From NCBI GenBank assembly GCA_021159235.1, contig JAGGSF010000063.1, forward strand, positions 1 to 31,998: a DNA stretch of 31,998 nucleotides, read 5' to 3'. This DNA is from Deltaproteobacteria bacterium. Its GTDB lineage: Bacteria > Campylobacterota_A > Desulfurellia > JAGGSF01. Every line of letters starts with the position of its first letter. Positions within the stretch are counted from its first letter, which is position 1. Both the position numbers and the translations under genes were made by a program. Positions 17,978 to 26,260 of this stretch are shown here, piece by piece. The notes beneath the pieces are model-generated. The model saw nothing but the letters and a program-made list of their open reading frames with translations, did no database searches and was not told the DNA's origin.

Positions 17978-19174
17978 ATGGGGAGAATTGCGTTTTTAGA
18001 TGCAAATGCCGCAGTAGCAGAAGCGGCAGTTATTGCTGGTTGTGGTTTTTATGCCGGTTATCCCATAACACCGTCTTCGGAGGTTCCAGAGACACTGGCC
18101 AAGATAATGCCGGAGAGGGGTGTTCCTTTTATTATGATGGAGGATGAAATCGCCAGTATAAATGCCTGTATTGGAGCATCTGCCTCCGGTGTAAAGGCTA
18201 TGACCTGCACCAGTGGACCGGGTTTATCTTTAAAACAGGAAGCATTGGGTGAAGCCTGCATCATGGAAATACCACTGGTCCTGGTGGATGTTATGAGGGG
18301 TGGACCGAGCACCGGTCTTCCTACCCGACCTTCCCAGGCAGATATTATGCAGGCGAGATGGGGAACGCATGGTGATCATCCTATAATTGCCATTTCACCT
18401 TGCAATGCCCAGGAAGCAATATTTGAAACCATAAGGGCATTTAATCTGGCAGAAAAATTCAGACAACCCGTTTATATACTTACAGATGGCTTGCTTTCCC
18501 ACCTGCACGCAAAGGTTTACTTGCCTGACCCGGAAGAGGTAGAGATTGTAGAAAGGGCAGCACCTACTGTTCCGCCGGAAGAATATTATCCCTTTGACTA
18601 CAACTATGAAATACCACCCCTTGCTCCATGGTGGACAAAGGATGGAAAAAGCTACCGTTATCATATGTCCAGCTTAAATCATGATAAAACGGGTTTTCCC
18701 ACCGTTGTTCCTCCCTTTATACAGTGGCAGGAAAAGCGTTTGATCAGCAAGATCATGAACCACATAGATGAGATAGAGAAGTTTGAGTATTACAAGATGG
18801 ATGATGCAGAAACATGTGTTATTGCCTACGGTTCTGTAGCAGAGGCGGCTCGTGTTGCTATTGATGAAGCAAGGAAAGCAGGCATAAAAGTAGGTATGTT
18901 CAGACCTATTACCATCTGGCCCTTTGCAGAAAAGCAAATAAGGGATTTAAGAGAGAAAGTCAAGAGAATTATTGTGGTGGAGATGAATCTGGGTCAGTAT
19001 ATCTTAGAGGTTCAAAGAGCAGTAGCTGAAAAGATACCGATATATGGTGTGCTTCAGGCAGCAGGAATACCGATAAGACCGATACAGATACTTGAGAAAA
19101 TCAAGAATCCAGAAAAGAGTGTGGAAATCTGCATGACTGAGGAAGAACTGAAGAAGTTTGGAGGAGGTGAGTAA
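17978..19174 (+). CDS. korA: 2-oxoglutarate:ferredoxin oxidoreductase, alpha subunit
   Basis: Pyrimidine/transketolase-like subunit of the CoA- and TPP-dependent enzyme converting 2-oxoglutarate to succinyl-CoA with ferredoxin reduction (or the reverse carboxylation). The KorA signatures are GYPITPSSEVPE (about residues 28-39), CTSGPGLSLKQE and GGPSTGLPTRPSQADI. The C-terminal transketolase-like domain contains RPITIWPF. The length of 398 aa is typical. It ends one base into korB, and a GGAGG site precedes its ATG. Confidence 0.95.
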   Translation: MGRIAFLDANAAVAEAAVIAGCGFYAGYPITPSSEVPETLAKIMPERGVPFIMMEDEIASINACIGASASGVKAMTCTSGPGLSLKQEALGEACIMEIPLVLVDVMRGGPSTGLPTRPSQADIMQARWGTHGDHPIIAISPCNAQEAIFETIRAFNLAEKFRQPVYILTDGLLSHLHAKVYLPDPEEVEIVERAAPTVPPEEYYPFDYNYEIPPLAPWWTKDGKSYRYHMSSLNHDKTGFPTVVPPFIQWQEKRLISKIMNHIDEIEKFEYYKMDDAETCVIAYGSVAEAARVAIDEARKAGIKVGMFRPITIWPFAEKQIRDLREKVKRIIVVEMNLGQYILEVQRAVAEKIPIYGVLQAAGIPIRPIQILEKIKNPEKSVEICMTEEELKKFGGGE

Positions 19175-20124
19175 TGGCCAAGGTAAATTATGCAAACTAT
19201 TTAAGAATGGAAAAGATGCCCCTTTACTGGTGCCCGGGATGCGGAGATGGTATTGTGCTAAAGGCTTATATAGAGGCAATAGATGAGTTAGGATGGGACA
19301 AGAATGATTGTGTTATGACCTCCGGTATTGGCTGTGCAGCTCGTGTCACAGGATATGTGGATTTTCATACCCTGCATACACTGCACGGAAGAGCTATTGC
19401 TACTGCAGTAGGGATAAAGATGTGTCATCCTGATAAACATGTGTTTGTCTTTGGTGGTGATGGTGATATAGCTCATATTGGCGGTAACCACTTTTTACAT
19501 GCTGCCAGAAGAAATATAGATATTACGGTGGTTTTTATTGATAATTGGAATTATGGTATGACCGGTGGCCAGCATTCCTGTACCACTCCCTTAGGAGTAA
19601 GGGAATCTACAGCCCCCAGAGGCAGTTATGAACCACCAATAGATGCGGCTTCAGCAGCAATTGGAGCAGGGGCTACCTTTGTGGCTCGTGCTTTTGCAGG
19701 GGATGAGTTGCGTCTGAAAAGATATATCAAAGAAGGTTTAGTACATCACGGTTTCAGTATTATTGATGTCTTGTGTCCTTGTCCGGTTAACTTTGGAAGA
19801 AGAAACAAGCTGGGCGATCCTGTAAAACTAATGAACTACCTGAAGAGCCTGTGTGTTCCTAAAGAAAAAGCAGAAAAGATGAGTCCGGAGGAGCTGGAGG
19901 GAAAATATGTAACGGGAATTCTTCATGTGGATGACAAAAAGATAGAACTCACAGATTCCTATAAGAACTTAGTAGCTAAAGCGCAGGCCAGCGATGAGTA
20001 CTGGGCAAGATATGCAACGGGAAGATTGAAAGAGGAAGACAAATATCCTATAACAAGGGAGGAACTAAAAGGGCTTTATCCTTACGATGTAGAAACTCCA
20101 CTAAAAAAATGGAAAAAATTATAA
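19174..20124 (+). CDS. korB: 2-oxoglutarate:ferredoxin oxidoreductase, beta subunit
   Basis: Thiamine diphosphate-binding subunit. WCPGCGDG lies at 19-26. The TPP/Mg signature is at about 89-130: GGDGDIAHIGGNHFLHAARR followed by DNWNYGMTGGQHS. Length is 316 aa. The start codon overlaps the last base of the korA stop, with GGAGGTGA immediately upstream inside korA, so translation is coupled. KorB specificity is assigned mainly from company with KorD, KorA and isocitrate dehydrogenase; a related 2-oxoacid as substrate is possible. Confidence 0.95.
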   Translation: MAKVNYANYLRMEKMPLYWCPGCGDGIVLKAYIEAIDELGWDKNDCVMTSGIGCAARVTGYVDFHTLHTLHGRAIATAVGIKMCHPDKHVFVFGGDGDIAHIGGNHFLHAARRNIDITVVFIDNWNYGMTGGQHSCTTPLGVRESTAPRGSYEPPIDAASAAIGAGATFVARAFAGDELRLKRYIKEGLVHHGFSIIDVLCPCPVNFGRRNKLGDPVKLMNYLKSLCVPKEKAEKMSPEELEGKYVTGILHVDDKKIELTDSYKNLVAKAQASDEYWARYATGRLKEEDKYPITREELKGLYPYDVETPLKKWKKL

Positions 20125-20142
20125 TAAAAAGAGGTAAAAAAA

Positions 20143-20718
20143 ATGGGATATCGTTATGAATTGAGATTTGGAGGAGTTGGAGGCCAGGGTTCATTAACGG
20201 CAGGAACAATGATAGCAGAGGCTGCCGTTTTTCATACCAAATACTATGCTACACAGGTGCCCACCTATACTTCCCAGGTGCGTGGAGGAAAAGCAAAAGC
20301 AGATATAATTATATCCGATGAACCCATTACATTTTCCGAAACTACAAATGTGGATTTCTTCATGACCACTCACCAATCTGTTTATGATGCCTATAGAGGG
20401 GATTTAAAAGAAGGGGCGATAATACTTGTTGATCCTGCGCTGGTAAAAAATATACCTGACGAAGATAGAAAGAAATATAAAGTTTATGAATACCCTCTGA
20501 TATACACAGCAAAACATGAAATAGGCAATGTAGTTACAATGAATGTGCTGGCAGTAGGGGTGTGTATTGGATTAACTCATGTTCTGGATAAGGAAGCGGT
20601 AAGAGAAGCGATAAAAGACAGGGTTCCTCCTGCCTTTTTAGATCTGAATATGAAAGCTTACGATTTAGGTCTGGAGGTAGGAGAAAAATTTAGAAAGGAA
20701 GGACCAACAAAAAAGTAA
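20143..20718 (+). CDS. korC: 2-oxoglutarate:ferredoxin oxidoreductase, gamma subunit
   Basis: A 191-residue gamma-domain protein with FGGVGGQGSLTAGTMIAEA at the N-terminus, the glycine-rich signature of this subunit. VPTYTSQVRGGKAKADIIIS is the CoA/subunit-interface block. A GAGGT site precedes its ATG. It is the last gene of the operon, ending just before a strong intrinsic terminator. Confidence 0.94.
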   Translation: MGYRYELRFGGVGGQGSLTAGTMIAEAAVFHTKYYATQVPTYTSQVRGGKAKADIIISDEPITFSETTNVDFFMTTHQSVYDAYRGDLKEGAIILVDPALVKNIPDEDRKKYKVYEYPLIYTAKHEIGNVVTMNVLAVGVCIGLTHVLDKEAVREAIKDRVPPAFLDLNMKAYDLGLEVGEKFRKEGPTKK

Positions 20719-20731
20719 GGTAAGTTTGATG

Positions 20732-20770
20732 AGCGGCTTATGAATTACTCATAAGCCGCTTTTCTATTTT
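20732..20770 (+). terminator. Intrinsic terminator after korC
   Basis: Perfect 12-bp inverted repeat: AGCGGCTTATGA (20732-20743), loop ATTAC, TCATAAGCCGCT (20749-20760). It is followed by the T-rich run TTTCTATTTT. It closes the icd-kor transcript. The next start codon, of speE, comes only four bases after the T-tract. Confidence 0.93.
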
Positions 20771-20774
20771 AAAT

Positions 20775-21605
20775 ATGGAACCGGAGATCTGGTTTACAGA
20801 AAAACACACGCATTTTACAGGGATTACTTTTAAGGTGGGTACCGTTTTATATACGGGGAAAAGTAAGTTTCAACGGATAGATGTTTTAGATACACCGGAA
20901 TACGGGCGTGTGCTTTTACTGGATGGTCTGATAATGTTTGCAGAAAGGGACGAGTTTGTCTATCATGAGATGATTACCCATGTACCCCTTTTCTCCCATC
21001 CCGATCCAAAAGATGCTTTACTCATAGGTGGTGGAGATGGAGGAGTAATCAGAGAACTCGTCAAACACGCCTATTTAAAAAGAATAGACCAGGTGGAAAT
21101 AGATGAAGAGGTTATTCGTATAGCAAAAGAGTTTTTTCCCGCCATGTCCAGTGGTTATAAAGACAGCAGGGTAAATGTAAAGATAGGCGATGGAAGTGAA
21201 TATGTAAAAAACACAAATAATAAATATGATGTTGTGATTGTGGATTCTACAGATCCTGTAGGTCCTGCAGAATGTTTGTTTAAAGAAGATTTCTACAGAA
21301 ACGTTTATGGTATATTAAGAGAGGACGGGTTTATCTCTATTCAGTCTGAATCACCGTTTTTTGATATGAACTGGACTTCTGCTGCTGTAACAAACTTAAG
21401 AAGGGTATTTCCTGTTGTAAAGACCTATCTGTGCTTTATTCCCACCTATCCCGGTGGCATGTGGAGTTTTACCATCGCCTCTAAGATATACGACCCTGAA
21501 GACATCAGGAATGAAAGATTTAAAGAGATGGATTTAAAATACTACAACAAAGAAATCCATAAAGCCTGTTTTGCTCTCCCTAATTTTGTTCGTTCTAAGC
21601 TTTAA
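20775..21605 (+). CDS. speE: Polyamine aminopropyltransferase (spermidine synthase)
   Basis: Transfers the aminopropyl group of decarboxylated S-adenosylmethionine to putrescine. The N-terminal beta domain begins WFTEKHTHFTGITFKV. The Rossmann-like catalytic domain has the nucleotide-binding LLIGGGDGGVIREL, the QVEIDEEVI acidic site and the catalytic VDSTDPVGPAE. Length 276 aa is normal, and the start matches the family. There is no ribosome binding site: the ATG sits directly behind the korC terminator. Expression must come from a promoter buried in the terminator region or from read-through. Its last 11 bases overlap the convergent gltX. Confidence 0.96.
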   Translation: MEPEIWFTEKHTHFTGITFKVGTVLYTGKSKFQRIDVLDTPEYGRVLLLDGLIMFAERDEFVYHEMITHVPLFSHPDPKDALLIGGGDGGVIRELVKHAYLKRIDQVEIDEEVIRIAKEFFPAMSSGYKDSRVNVKIGDGSEYVKNTNNKYDVVIVDSTDPVGPAECLFKEDFYRNVYGILREDGFISIQSESPFFDMNWTSAAVTNLRRVFPVVKTYLCFIPTYPGGMWSFTIASKIYDPEDIRNERFKEMDLKYYNKEIHKACFALPNFVRSKL

Positions 21606-22995
21606 GGTACTCTATCAGCCTTTTTATGCGGGATAAAGCCTCATTTTTACCCAATATCTCCAGCATTTCAAAGATACCCGGACTTATTGTCTTTCCAGTC
21701 AGAGCAATTCTTACCGGCTGGGCAACTTTTATGAGTTTTAAATCATACCTTTTTGTGATTTTATCAAATACACCCTTTATACTCTCAACATCAAAACTTT
21801 CCAAATATCCGAGATTCTCATACAACTCTTCTAAAATAGACAATACTTCTTTCTTGCAGTATTTTTTAACACCCTTTTCTTCATACTCCTGCGGCGGTTT
21901 AAAATAGAACAACATATCACGGGCTAATGTTTTTAGGGTTTGGGTTCTTACACGCACTGTATCCACCGCCTTTTTTATATATGCTTCGCTAAACCTCTGT
22001 TTAATATTTTCTTCTAAGAACAACCTCTCTATAAAAGGCTTACTGTAGATATATATCTTTTCCAAGGGTAATGTCCTTAAATAATATTCATTTAGCCACA
22101 AAAGTTTTCCGGGATTGAATATGGCAGGAGACAGGTGCAGGTGTTTAATATCAAAATACTCTATAAGTTCCTTCAGGGAAAATATTTCTTTATCTCCATA
22201 CGACCATCCCAAGCGGGCTAAATAGTTTATCAATGCCTCTCTTACATATCCTTCATCTCTATATTCTAAAACAGATTTTGCTCCATGTCTTTTGGAAAGC
22301 CTGCTTTTATCTTCTCCCATAATCAGTGGTATGTGTATAAATTGAGGGACTTTAAGATTGAGCAGCCTGTACAAAACAATTTGCTTTGCTGTATTGGTTA
22401 GATGGTCATCTCCTCTTACAACATGCGTTATTCCCATCTCAAAATCATCTACTACATTTGCAAAATTGTACATGGGAGAACCATCCGATTTCATGATGAT
22501 AAAATCATCAAATTCCGAATATCTGAATCTAATATTACCCCTCAAACCATCCTCAAAAACTATATCTTCCTGAGGCAACTTTATCCTTACCACAAAAGGC
22601 TTGTCCAAGATCTGTTTTATGTTCCTGCAATGACCGTCATAATGTGGCTTTTCTCCCCTTTTTCTCTGTTCTTCTTTCACCTTATTCAATCTTTCTTTGG
22701 TACAATAACACCTGTAAGCCTTACCCTCTGCAATCAGTTTTTCCGCATACCTTTTATATACATTCAATCTATGAGATTGAAAAACGGTCTTATCGGGCAT
22801 CAAACCTGTCCATCTCAAAGATTCCATGATATCTTCTGTGAACTCTCTTTTTGAGCGGATTCTGTCCGTATCCTCTATTCTCAGTAAAAAATCCCCTCCT
22901 TCGTGTTTGGCAAGCAGAAAATTAAACAGAGCTGTGCGCAAACCCCCTAAGTGTAAATTACCGGTGGGACTGGGAGCGAATCTTGTCCTAATCAC
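21595..22995 (-). CDS. gltX: Glutamyl-tRNA synthetase
   Basis: Class I synthetase. The HIGH-type motif is HLGG in APSPTGNLHLGG (7-18) and the KMSKS-type motif is SRLSKRHG. A zinc-binding segment CYCTKERL, then YDGHC, is retained as in the E. coli enzyme. Length is 466 aa. The GTG start has GGAG 8 bases upstream and lies inside the end of the lptA-like gene (8-base overlap). Whether it also charges tRNA-Gln (non-discriminating form) cannot be told here. Confidence 0.97.
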   Translation of the reverse strand: MIRTRFAPSPTGNLHLGGLRTALFNFLLAKHEGGDFLLRIEDTDRIRSKREFTEDIMESLRWTGLMPDKTVFQSHRLNVYKRYAEKLIAEGKAYRCYCTKERLNKVKEEQRKRGEKPHYDGHCRNIKQILDKPFVVRIKLPQEDIVFEDGLRGNIRFRYSEFDDFIIMKSDGSPMYNFANVVDDFEMGITHVVRGDDHLTNTAKQIVLYRLLNLKVPQFIHIPLIMGEDKSRLSKRHGAKSVLEYRDEGYVREALINYLARLGWSYGDKEIFSLKELIEYFDIKHLHLSPAIFNPGKLLWLNEYYLRTLPLEKIYIYSKPFIERLFLEENIKQRFSEAYIKKAVDTVRVRTQTLKTLARDMLFYFKPPQEYEEKGVKKYCKKEVLSILEELYENLGYLESFDVESIKGVFDKITKRYDLKLIKVAQPVRIALTGKTISPGIFEMLEILGKNEALSRIKRLIEYLKA

Positions 22996-23491
22996 TTTTT
23001 TTCTCCTTTCCGGGATAGATAATCACCCTTACCCTCTTCTTTCCGCCTTCCACTACAGTATAGTCCTCGTTTAAAAAAATGATGATTTTTTCACCATGCA
23101 GTTCTCGCAGTTCAGAACCCTTTTGTTCGGCAGAGGCATTTCCTTCTAAAATGATCTTCTGCTCTTCGTCAATATAGGTAGCCCTATCACCCCTTGCCAC
23201 CTCGCCGGGTTTTCTTATAACAACATCGCCTGTACATACAATCTTCTCCACATCTCCTGCTTTTTTGCCCTTGTAAACATCCATCTTATCTGCTTTTATC
23301 TTTAATTCTCCTCTTGTAACCACTACATTACCCGTAAAGATATATTTCCCCTCCTCGTTATAGGCGATAAGTTTGTCAGATGTAATATGAATGGGGACTT
23401 TGTTTGTTTTAAGCTTCTCCTTCAGATTTTCAGCACCTGCCACTTGTAAAGATAACAGTATAAAAAAGATAACGACAAGTTTAAATTTCAT
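22988..23491 (-). CDS. lptA: LptA/OstA-like periplasmic LPS transport protein
   Basis: 167 aa with a Sec signal peptide (about 1-20, cleavage after VAGA). An OstA-like beta-jellyroll follows: PIHITSDKLIAYNEEGKYIFTGNVVVTRGELKIKADKMDVY, and a second ARGDRATYIDEEQKIILEGNA repeat. LptA bridges the inner- and outer-membrane LPS transporters. The match is to the domain, so LptC-like or another OstA protein is an alternative, but the length and signal peptide suit LptA. It overlaps rdgB by 11 bases and gltX by 8. It is the main evidence for an outer membrane. Confidence 0.85.
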   Translation of the reverse strand: MKFKLVVIFFILLSLQVAGAENLKEKLKTNKVPIHITSDKLIAYNEEGKYIFTGNVVVTRGELKIKADKMDVYKGKKAGDVEKIVCTGDVVIRKPGEVARGDRATYIDEEQKIILEGNASAEQKGSELRELHGEKIIIFLNEDYTVVEGGKKRVRVIIYPGKEKKSD

Positions 23492-24074
23492 CTTCTATCC
23501 TTTTCAAAAGATTTATTGCCTTTTTCACTGCCTTTGCCCTGTGGCTGATTTTTTCTTTAATTTCAGGTATTTCAGCAAATGTTTTGTTCCAACCCTCCGG
23601 CATAAATACAGGGTCATATCCAAAACCTCTATTCCCTCTCTCTTCAAATGCAATGTATCCATCACATGTCCCCTCTACAGTGTAAGTCTTCCCTTTTCTG
23701 GTAGCGATAGCAATACAACATACGAAATGTGCTTTCCTTTCATTCAGATTTCTTAAATGTTTCATTTCTTCTAATAATTTTTTTCTATTTTCTTTATCAT
23801 CACCTCCATATCTCGATGAAAGTATTCCCGGTCTTCCACCCAAGGCATCCACCACCAATCCCGAATCATCCGAAAGCGCCGTTATATCGTATTCCTCTGC
23901 ATAGAATCTCGCCTTTATTATTGCATTCTCGCAAAATGTTTTCCCGTTTTCCTCTATTTCATAAGGCAAAGATGGTGCATCCACTATCTTCCATCCAAAT
24001 GGAGAGAGTAAAGCCTTTAACTCTTCTATCTTGTGCCTATTTTTTGTAGCTAAAAGTATCTTTTTACTTTCCAA
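23481..24074 (-). CDS. rdgB: XTP/dITP diphosphatase (RdgB/HAM1)
   Basis: Removes non-canonical purine triphosphates (dITP, XTP) from the nucleotide pool. Family blocks are [13 protein letters not shown] (7-19), [26 protein letters not shown] (66-91) and [13 protein letters not shown]. Length is 197 aa. The start is TTG, chosen because [11 protein letters not shown] matches the family and no ATG lies upstream; the ribosome site is weak. The first 11 bases overlap the aldolase gene, suggesting coupled translation. With MazG at the left edge, the window holds two different house-cleaning pyrophosphatases. Confidence 0.95.
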   Translation of the reverse strand: MESKKILLATKNRHKIEELKALLSPFGWKIVDAPSLPYEIEENGKTFCENAIIKARFYAEEYDITALSDDSGLVVDALGGRPGILSSRYGGDDKENRKKLLEEMKHLRNLNERKAHFVCCIAIATRKGKTYTVEGTCDGYIAFEERGNRGFGYDPVFMPEGWNKTFAEIPEIKEKISHRAKAVKKAINLLKRIEDEI

Positions 24075-24711
24075 ATGCTTTTTTCCAGTCGTTTAAAAAT
24101 CTTTCAATTCCAATGTCCGTTAAAGGATGGTGAAAGATTTTCTCTAAAACCGCAGGAGGAACAGTAGCGATATCTGCTCCTGATTCCGCCGCCTCTACTA
24201 TGTGTCGTGGATGCCTGATACTGGCAACGATGATTTCTGTTTGAAAATTGTAATTGACAAAGATTGTCCTTATTGACCGTACAATATCCATTCCAACATG
24301 ACTGATATCATCCAGTCTTCCTATAAATGGACTCACAAACCTGGCACCGACCTTTGCTGCAAGTAAGGCCTGTGAAGGAGAAAAAACCAAAGTTACATTT
24401 ACATTTATCCCTCTCCGGGAAAGTATATGAGTGGCTTTTATTCCCTCTCTGGTCATGGGTATCTTTATCGCTATATTAGGTGCAATATCCGCCAATTTTT
24501 TTGCCTCTTCTACCATTCCTTCCGTATCCAAAGAGAGCACCTCCGCACTGATCGGGCCTTTCACAACAGAAGATATCTCTTTGATCACCTCTTCAAAATT
24601 CTTTCCTTCTCTGGCTACCAATGAAGGATTCGTAGTCACTCCATCTACAATCCCCAAATCCGCATATTCTTTTATTTTTTCTATATTTGCCGTATCTATG
24701 AAGAATTTCAT
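24064..24711 (-). CDS. tal: Transaldolase-like aldolase (MipB/TalC subfamily)
   Basis: Small 215-residue class I aldolase of the transaldolase/fructose-6-phosphate aldolase group. [20 protein letters not shown] is at the start, then [12 protein letters not shown] (22-33). The Schiff-base lysine is Lys83 in [33 protein letters not shown] is near the end. Members act as transaldolases in the non-oxidative pentose phosphate pathway or as F6P aldolases; length alone does not decide. The ATG overlaps the CNNM-like gene stop (ATGA) and is preceded by purine-rich GGAGAAGGGGAG. Confidence 0.94.
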   Translation of the reverse strand: MKFFIDTANIEKIKEYADLGIVDGVTTNPSLVAREGKNFEEVIKEISSVVKGPISAEVLSLDTEGMVEEAKKLADIAPNIAIKIPMTREGIKATHILSRRGINVNVTLVFSPSQALLAAKVGARFVSPFIGRLDDISHVGMDIVRSIRTIFVNYNFQTEIIVASIRHPRHIVEAAESGADIATVPPAVLEKIFHHPLTDIGIERFLNDWKKAFGK

Positions 24712-25955
24712 CTCCCCTTCTCCTTTTCAGTCAGTTTCTTCACATGTATCATTTTTATCCTCCGTTTATCTGCATCCAAGACAGTAAAATTGTATCCGTC
24801 TGCAGACAGCATCTCACCCTTATGGGGGATATACCCCAACCTCTTTATTACAAAACCTCCTATGGTTTCATAATCTTCTTCTCTTTTTATATTTAGTTTT
24901 AAATCCTCGTTAATTCTATCTACCTCTGCACCTCCGTTAATTATATACTCATTTTTCCCCTGGATATGGAAGTATGGCTTAGATTTATCGTACTCATCTT
25001 CAATTTCGCCCATAATCTCTTCCACGCAGTCTTCAACAGTAACCATACCTGTTATTCCTCCGTATTCATCCACAATCATCGCCATAAAGATACCATTTTT
25101 TCTCATCTCATAAAACAGATCATCTACCCGCATATATTCGGAAAAAAATTGTGCAGGCTGAATGAATTTCTTAATACCTTCCTTCTCATCTGCTGCCTTG
25201 ATTAAATCATAGATATTTATTATGCCAACAATATTGTCTATTCTTTCTCTATATACGGGGAAACGGGTAAATCCCGTTTCTTTTACCAGCTTTACCATCT
25301 CTTCAACAGTTGAGGTTTCCTTTACCAGCTTTACCTTAACCAGAGGCACCATTATTTCTCTGGCATATTTCTCCCCGAATTCAAATATATGCTTCAAAAA
25401 CCTGTGTTCTTCACTGCTTATCTCACTTTTTATGTACTTACTGTTCAACAGCGTTTTGAAATCCCTCCGAGATACTTTGTATCTTTTGAAAAACCTGGTT
25501 GGCGTAAGTTTCAAAAGCGCATTGGCAGCCGCAGATACACAGAAGATAAGGGGTGAAAGGATTTTTCCCATAATATACAAAAAATACACACTCTTTGTAG
25601 ACAGAGAAATAGGAAATGTTCTAAACACACTCTTGGGTATCAATTCGCCGAATAGTAAAATAACAGGGGAAATGATGAGTATAGAATACAGTCCTTCACC
25701 TAAGTATTTTGTCATGAGGTATGTGGCTATAGAGGTTGAGGTAACAACACTCAGGTCTGTTATAGAAAGGGTGGTGGAAAGAAGTTTGGCAGGAGTTTTA
25801 AGGTAGTTTTTTATAATCTGTGCACCCTTGACACCTCTTTGGGAAAGGACATCTAACCTTAATGAATTGGCGGAAATAATACCTATTTCCGTTCCAGATG
25901 AAGTAGCTTCTATAAGAACACAGAAAACGATGATAAGAATTAAAATGATATCCAC
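24708..25955 (-). CDS. CNNM/CorC-like transporter (hemolysin-type CBS-domain membrane protein)
   Basis: Integral membrane protein of 415 aa. The N-terminal DUF21/CNNM domain has hydrophobic segments at about 2-22, 57-110 and 124-150. A CBS pair follows (about 200-310; [57 protein letters not shown]). A C-terminal CorC/HlyC domain ends it (about 335-410; [22 protein letters not shown]). Family members are linked to Mg/Co efflux or homeostasis; the name hemolysin is historical. The start is GTG without a Shine-Dalgarno site, and an exact 6-base distance from a -10 element suggests a leaderless message. It is the first gene of CNNM-tal-rdgB-lptA-gltX. Confidence 0.9.
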   Translation of the reverse strand: MDIILILIIVFCVLIEATSSGTEIGIISANSLRLDVLSQRGVKGAQIIKNYLKTPAKLLSTTLSITDLSVVTSTSIATYLMTKYLGEGLYSILIISPVILLFGELIPKSVFRTFPISLSTKSVYFLYIMGKILSPLIFCVSAAANALLKLTPTRFFKRYKVSRRDFKTLLNSKYIKSEISSEEHRFLKHIFEFGEKYAREIMVPLVKVKLVKETSTVEEMVKLVKETGFTRFPVYRERIDNIVGIINIYDLIKAADEKEGIKKFIQPAQFFSEYMRVDDLFYEMRKNGIFMAMIVDEYGGITGMVTVEDCVEEIMGEIEDEYDKSKPYFHIQGKNEYIINGGAEVDRINEDLKLNIKREEDYETIGGFVIKRLGYIPHKGEMLSADGYNFTVLDADKRRIKMIHVKKLTEKEKGR

Positions 25956-25961
25956 AATTTA

Positions 25962-25990
25962 AAAATAGCAATTTTGAAACACGAAGTCAA
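25962..25990 (-). promoter_or_regulatory. Promoter of the CNNM-tal-rdgB-lptA-gltX operon, apparently leaderless
   Basis: On the minus strand TTGACT (25985-25990), a 17-base spacer and TATTTT (25962-25967) are followed by six bases and then the GTG start at 25955. Transcription is expected to start on the G of GTG. No ribosome site is present. Confidence 0.6.
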
Positions 25991-26006
25991 ACATACAATT
26001 GACTTC
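25983..26006. repeat. Perfect 8-bp dyad spanning both divergent -35 elements
   Basis: GAAGTCAA (25983-25990), eight-base spacer ACATACAA, TTGACTTC (25999-26006). The arms are exact reverse complements and contain the TTGACT -35 hexamers of the minus and plus promoters. It may be an operator for a dimeric regulator, or simply two like -35 regions back to back. Confidence 0.6.
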
Positions 26007-26031
26007 CTTGCTTTTGTTATAGTAATATAAT
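25999..26031 (+). promoter_or_regulatory. Probable promoter of the xseB operon, apparently leaderless
   Basis: TTGACT (25999-26004) lies 18 bases before TAATAT (26023-26028) and 21 bases before TATAAT (26026-26031). The latter ends seven bases before ATG 26039. Either -10 places the start within a few bases of the ATG, which has no Shine-Dalgarno site. The -35 to best -10 spacing is not ideal. Confidence 0.45.
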
Positions 26032-26038
26032 TAAATCT

Positions 26039-26260
26039 ATGGTGGAAGAGATGAGCTTTGAAGAGGCACTGAAGAGATTGGAAGAAATAGCAGGAATATT
26101 AGAAAAAGGAGATGCATCCCTGGATGAAACCTTGAAATTATTTGAAGAGGGAATGAAGCTCTCTAATTTTTGTCAAAAGAAACTTACAGAGGTAGAAAAC
26201 AAGATAAAACTTATCGTTCAAAGAGAAGGGGAAGTCAGTCTTGAGGAATTTAAACCCTGA
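26039..26260 (+). CDS. xseB: Exodeoxyribonuclease VII small subunit
   Basis: A 73-residue helical protein. SFEEALKRLEEIAGILEKGDASLDETLKLFEEGMKL is the family signature, followed by CQKKLTEVENKIKLIV. XseB pairs with XseA to degrade single-stranded DNA; xseA is not in the window. ATG 26039 has no ribosome site but sits at the right distance from a promoter for leaderless start. ATG 26051 (MSFEEALK) is an alternative with GGTGG just upstream. Its end overlaps ispA by 20 bases, the xseB-ispA pairing common in bacteria. Confidence 0.93.
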   Translation: MVEEMSFEEALKRLEEIAGILEKGDASLDETLKLFEEGMKLSNFCQKKLTEVENKIKLIVQREGEVSLEEFKP

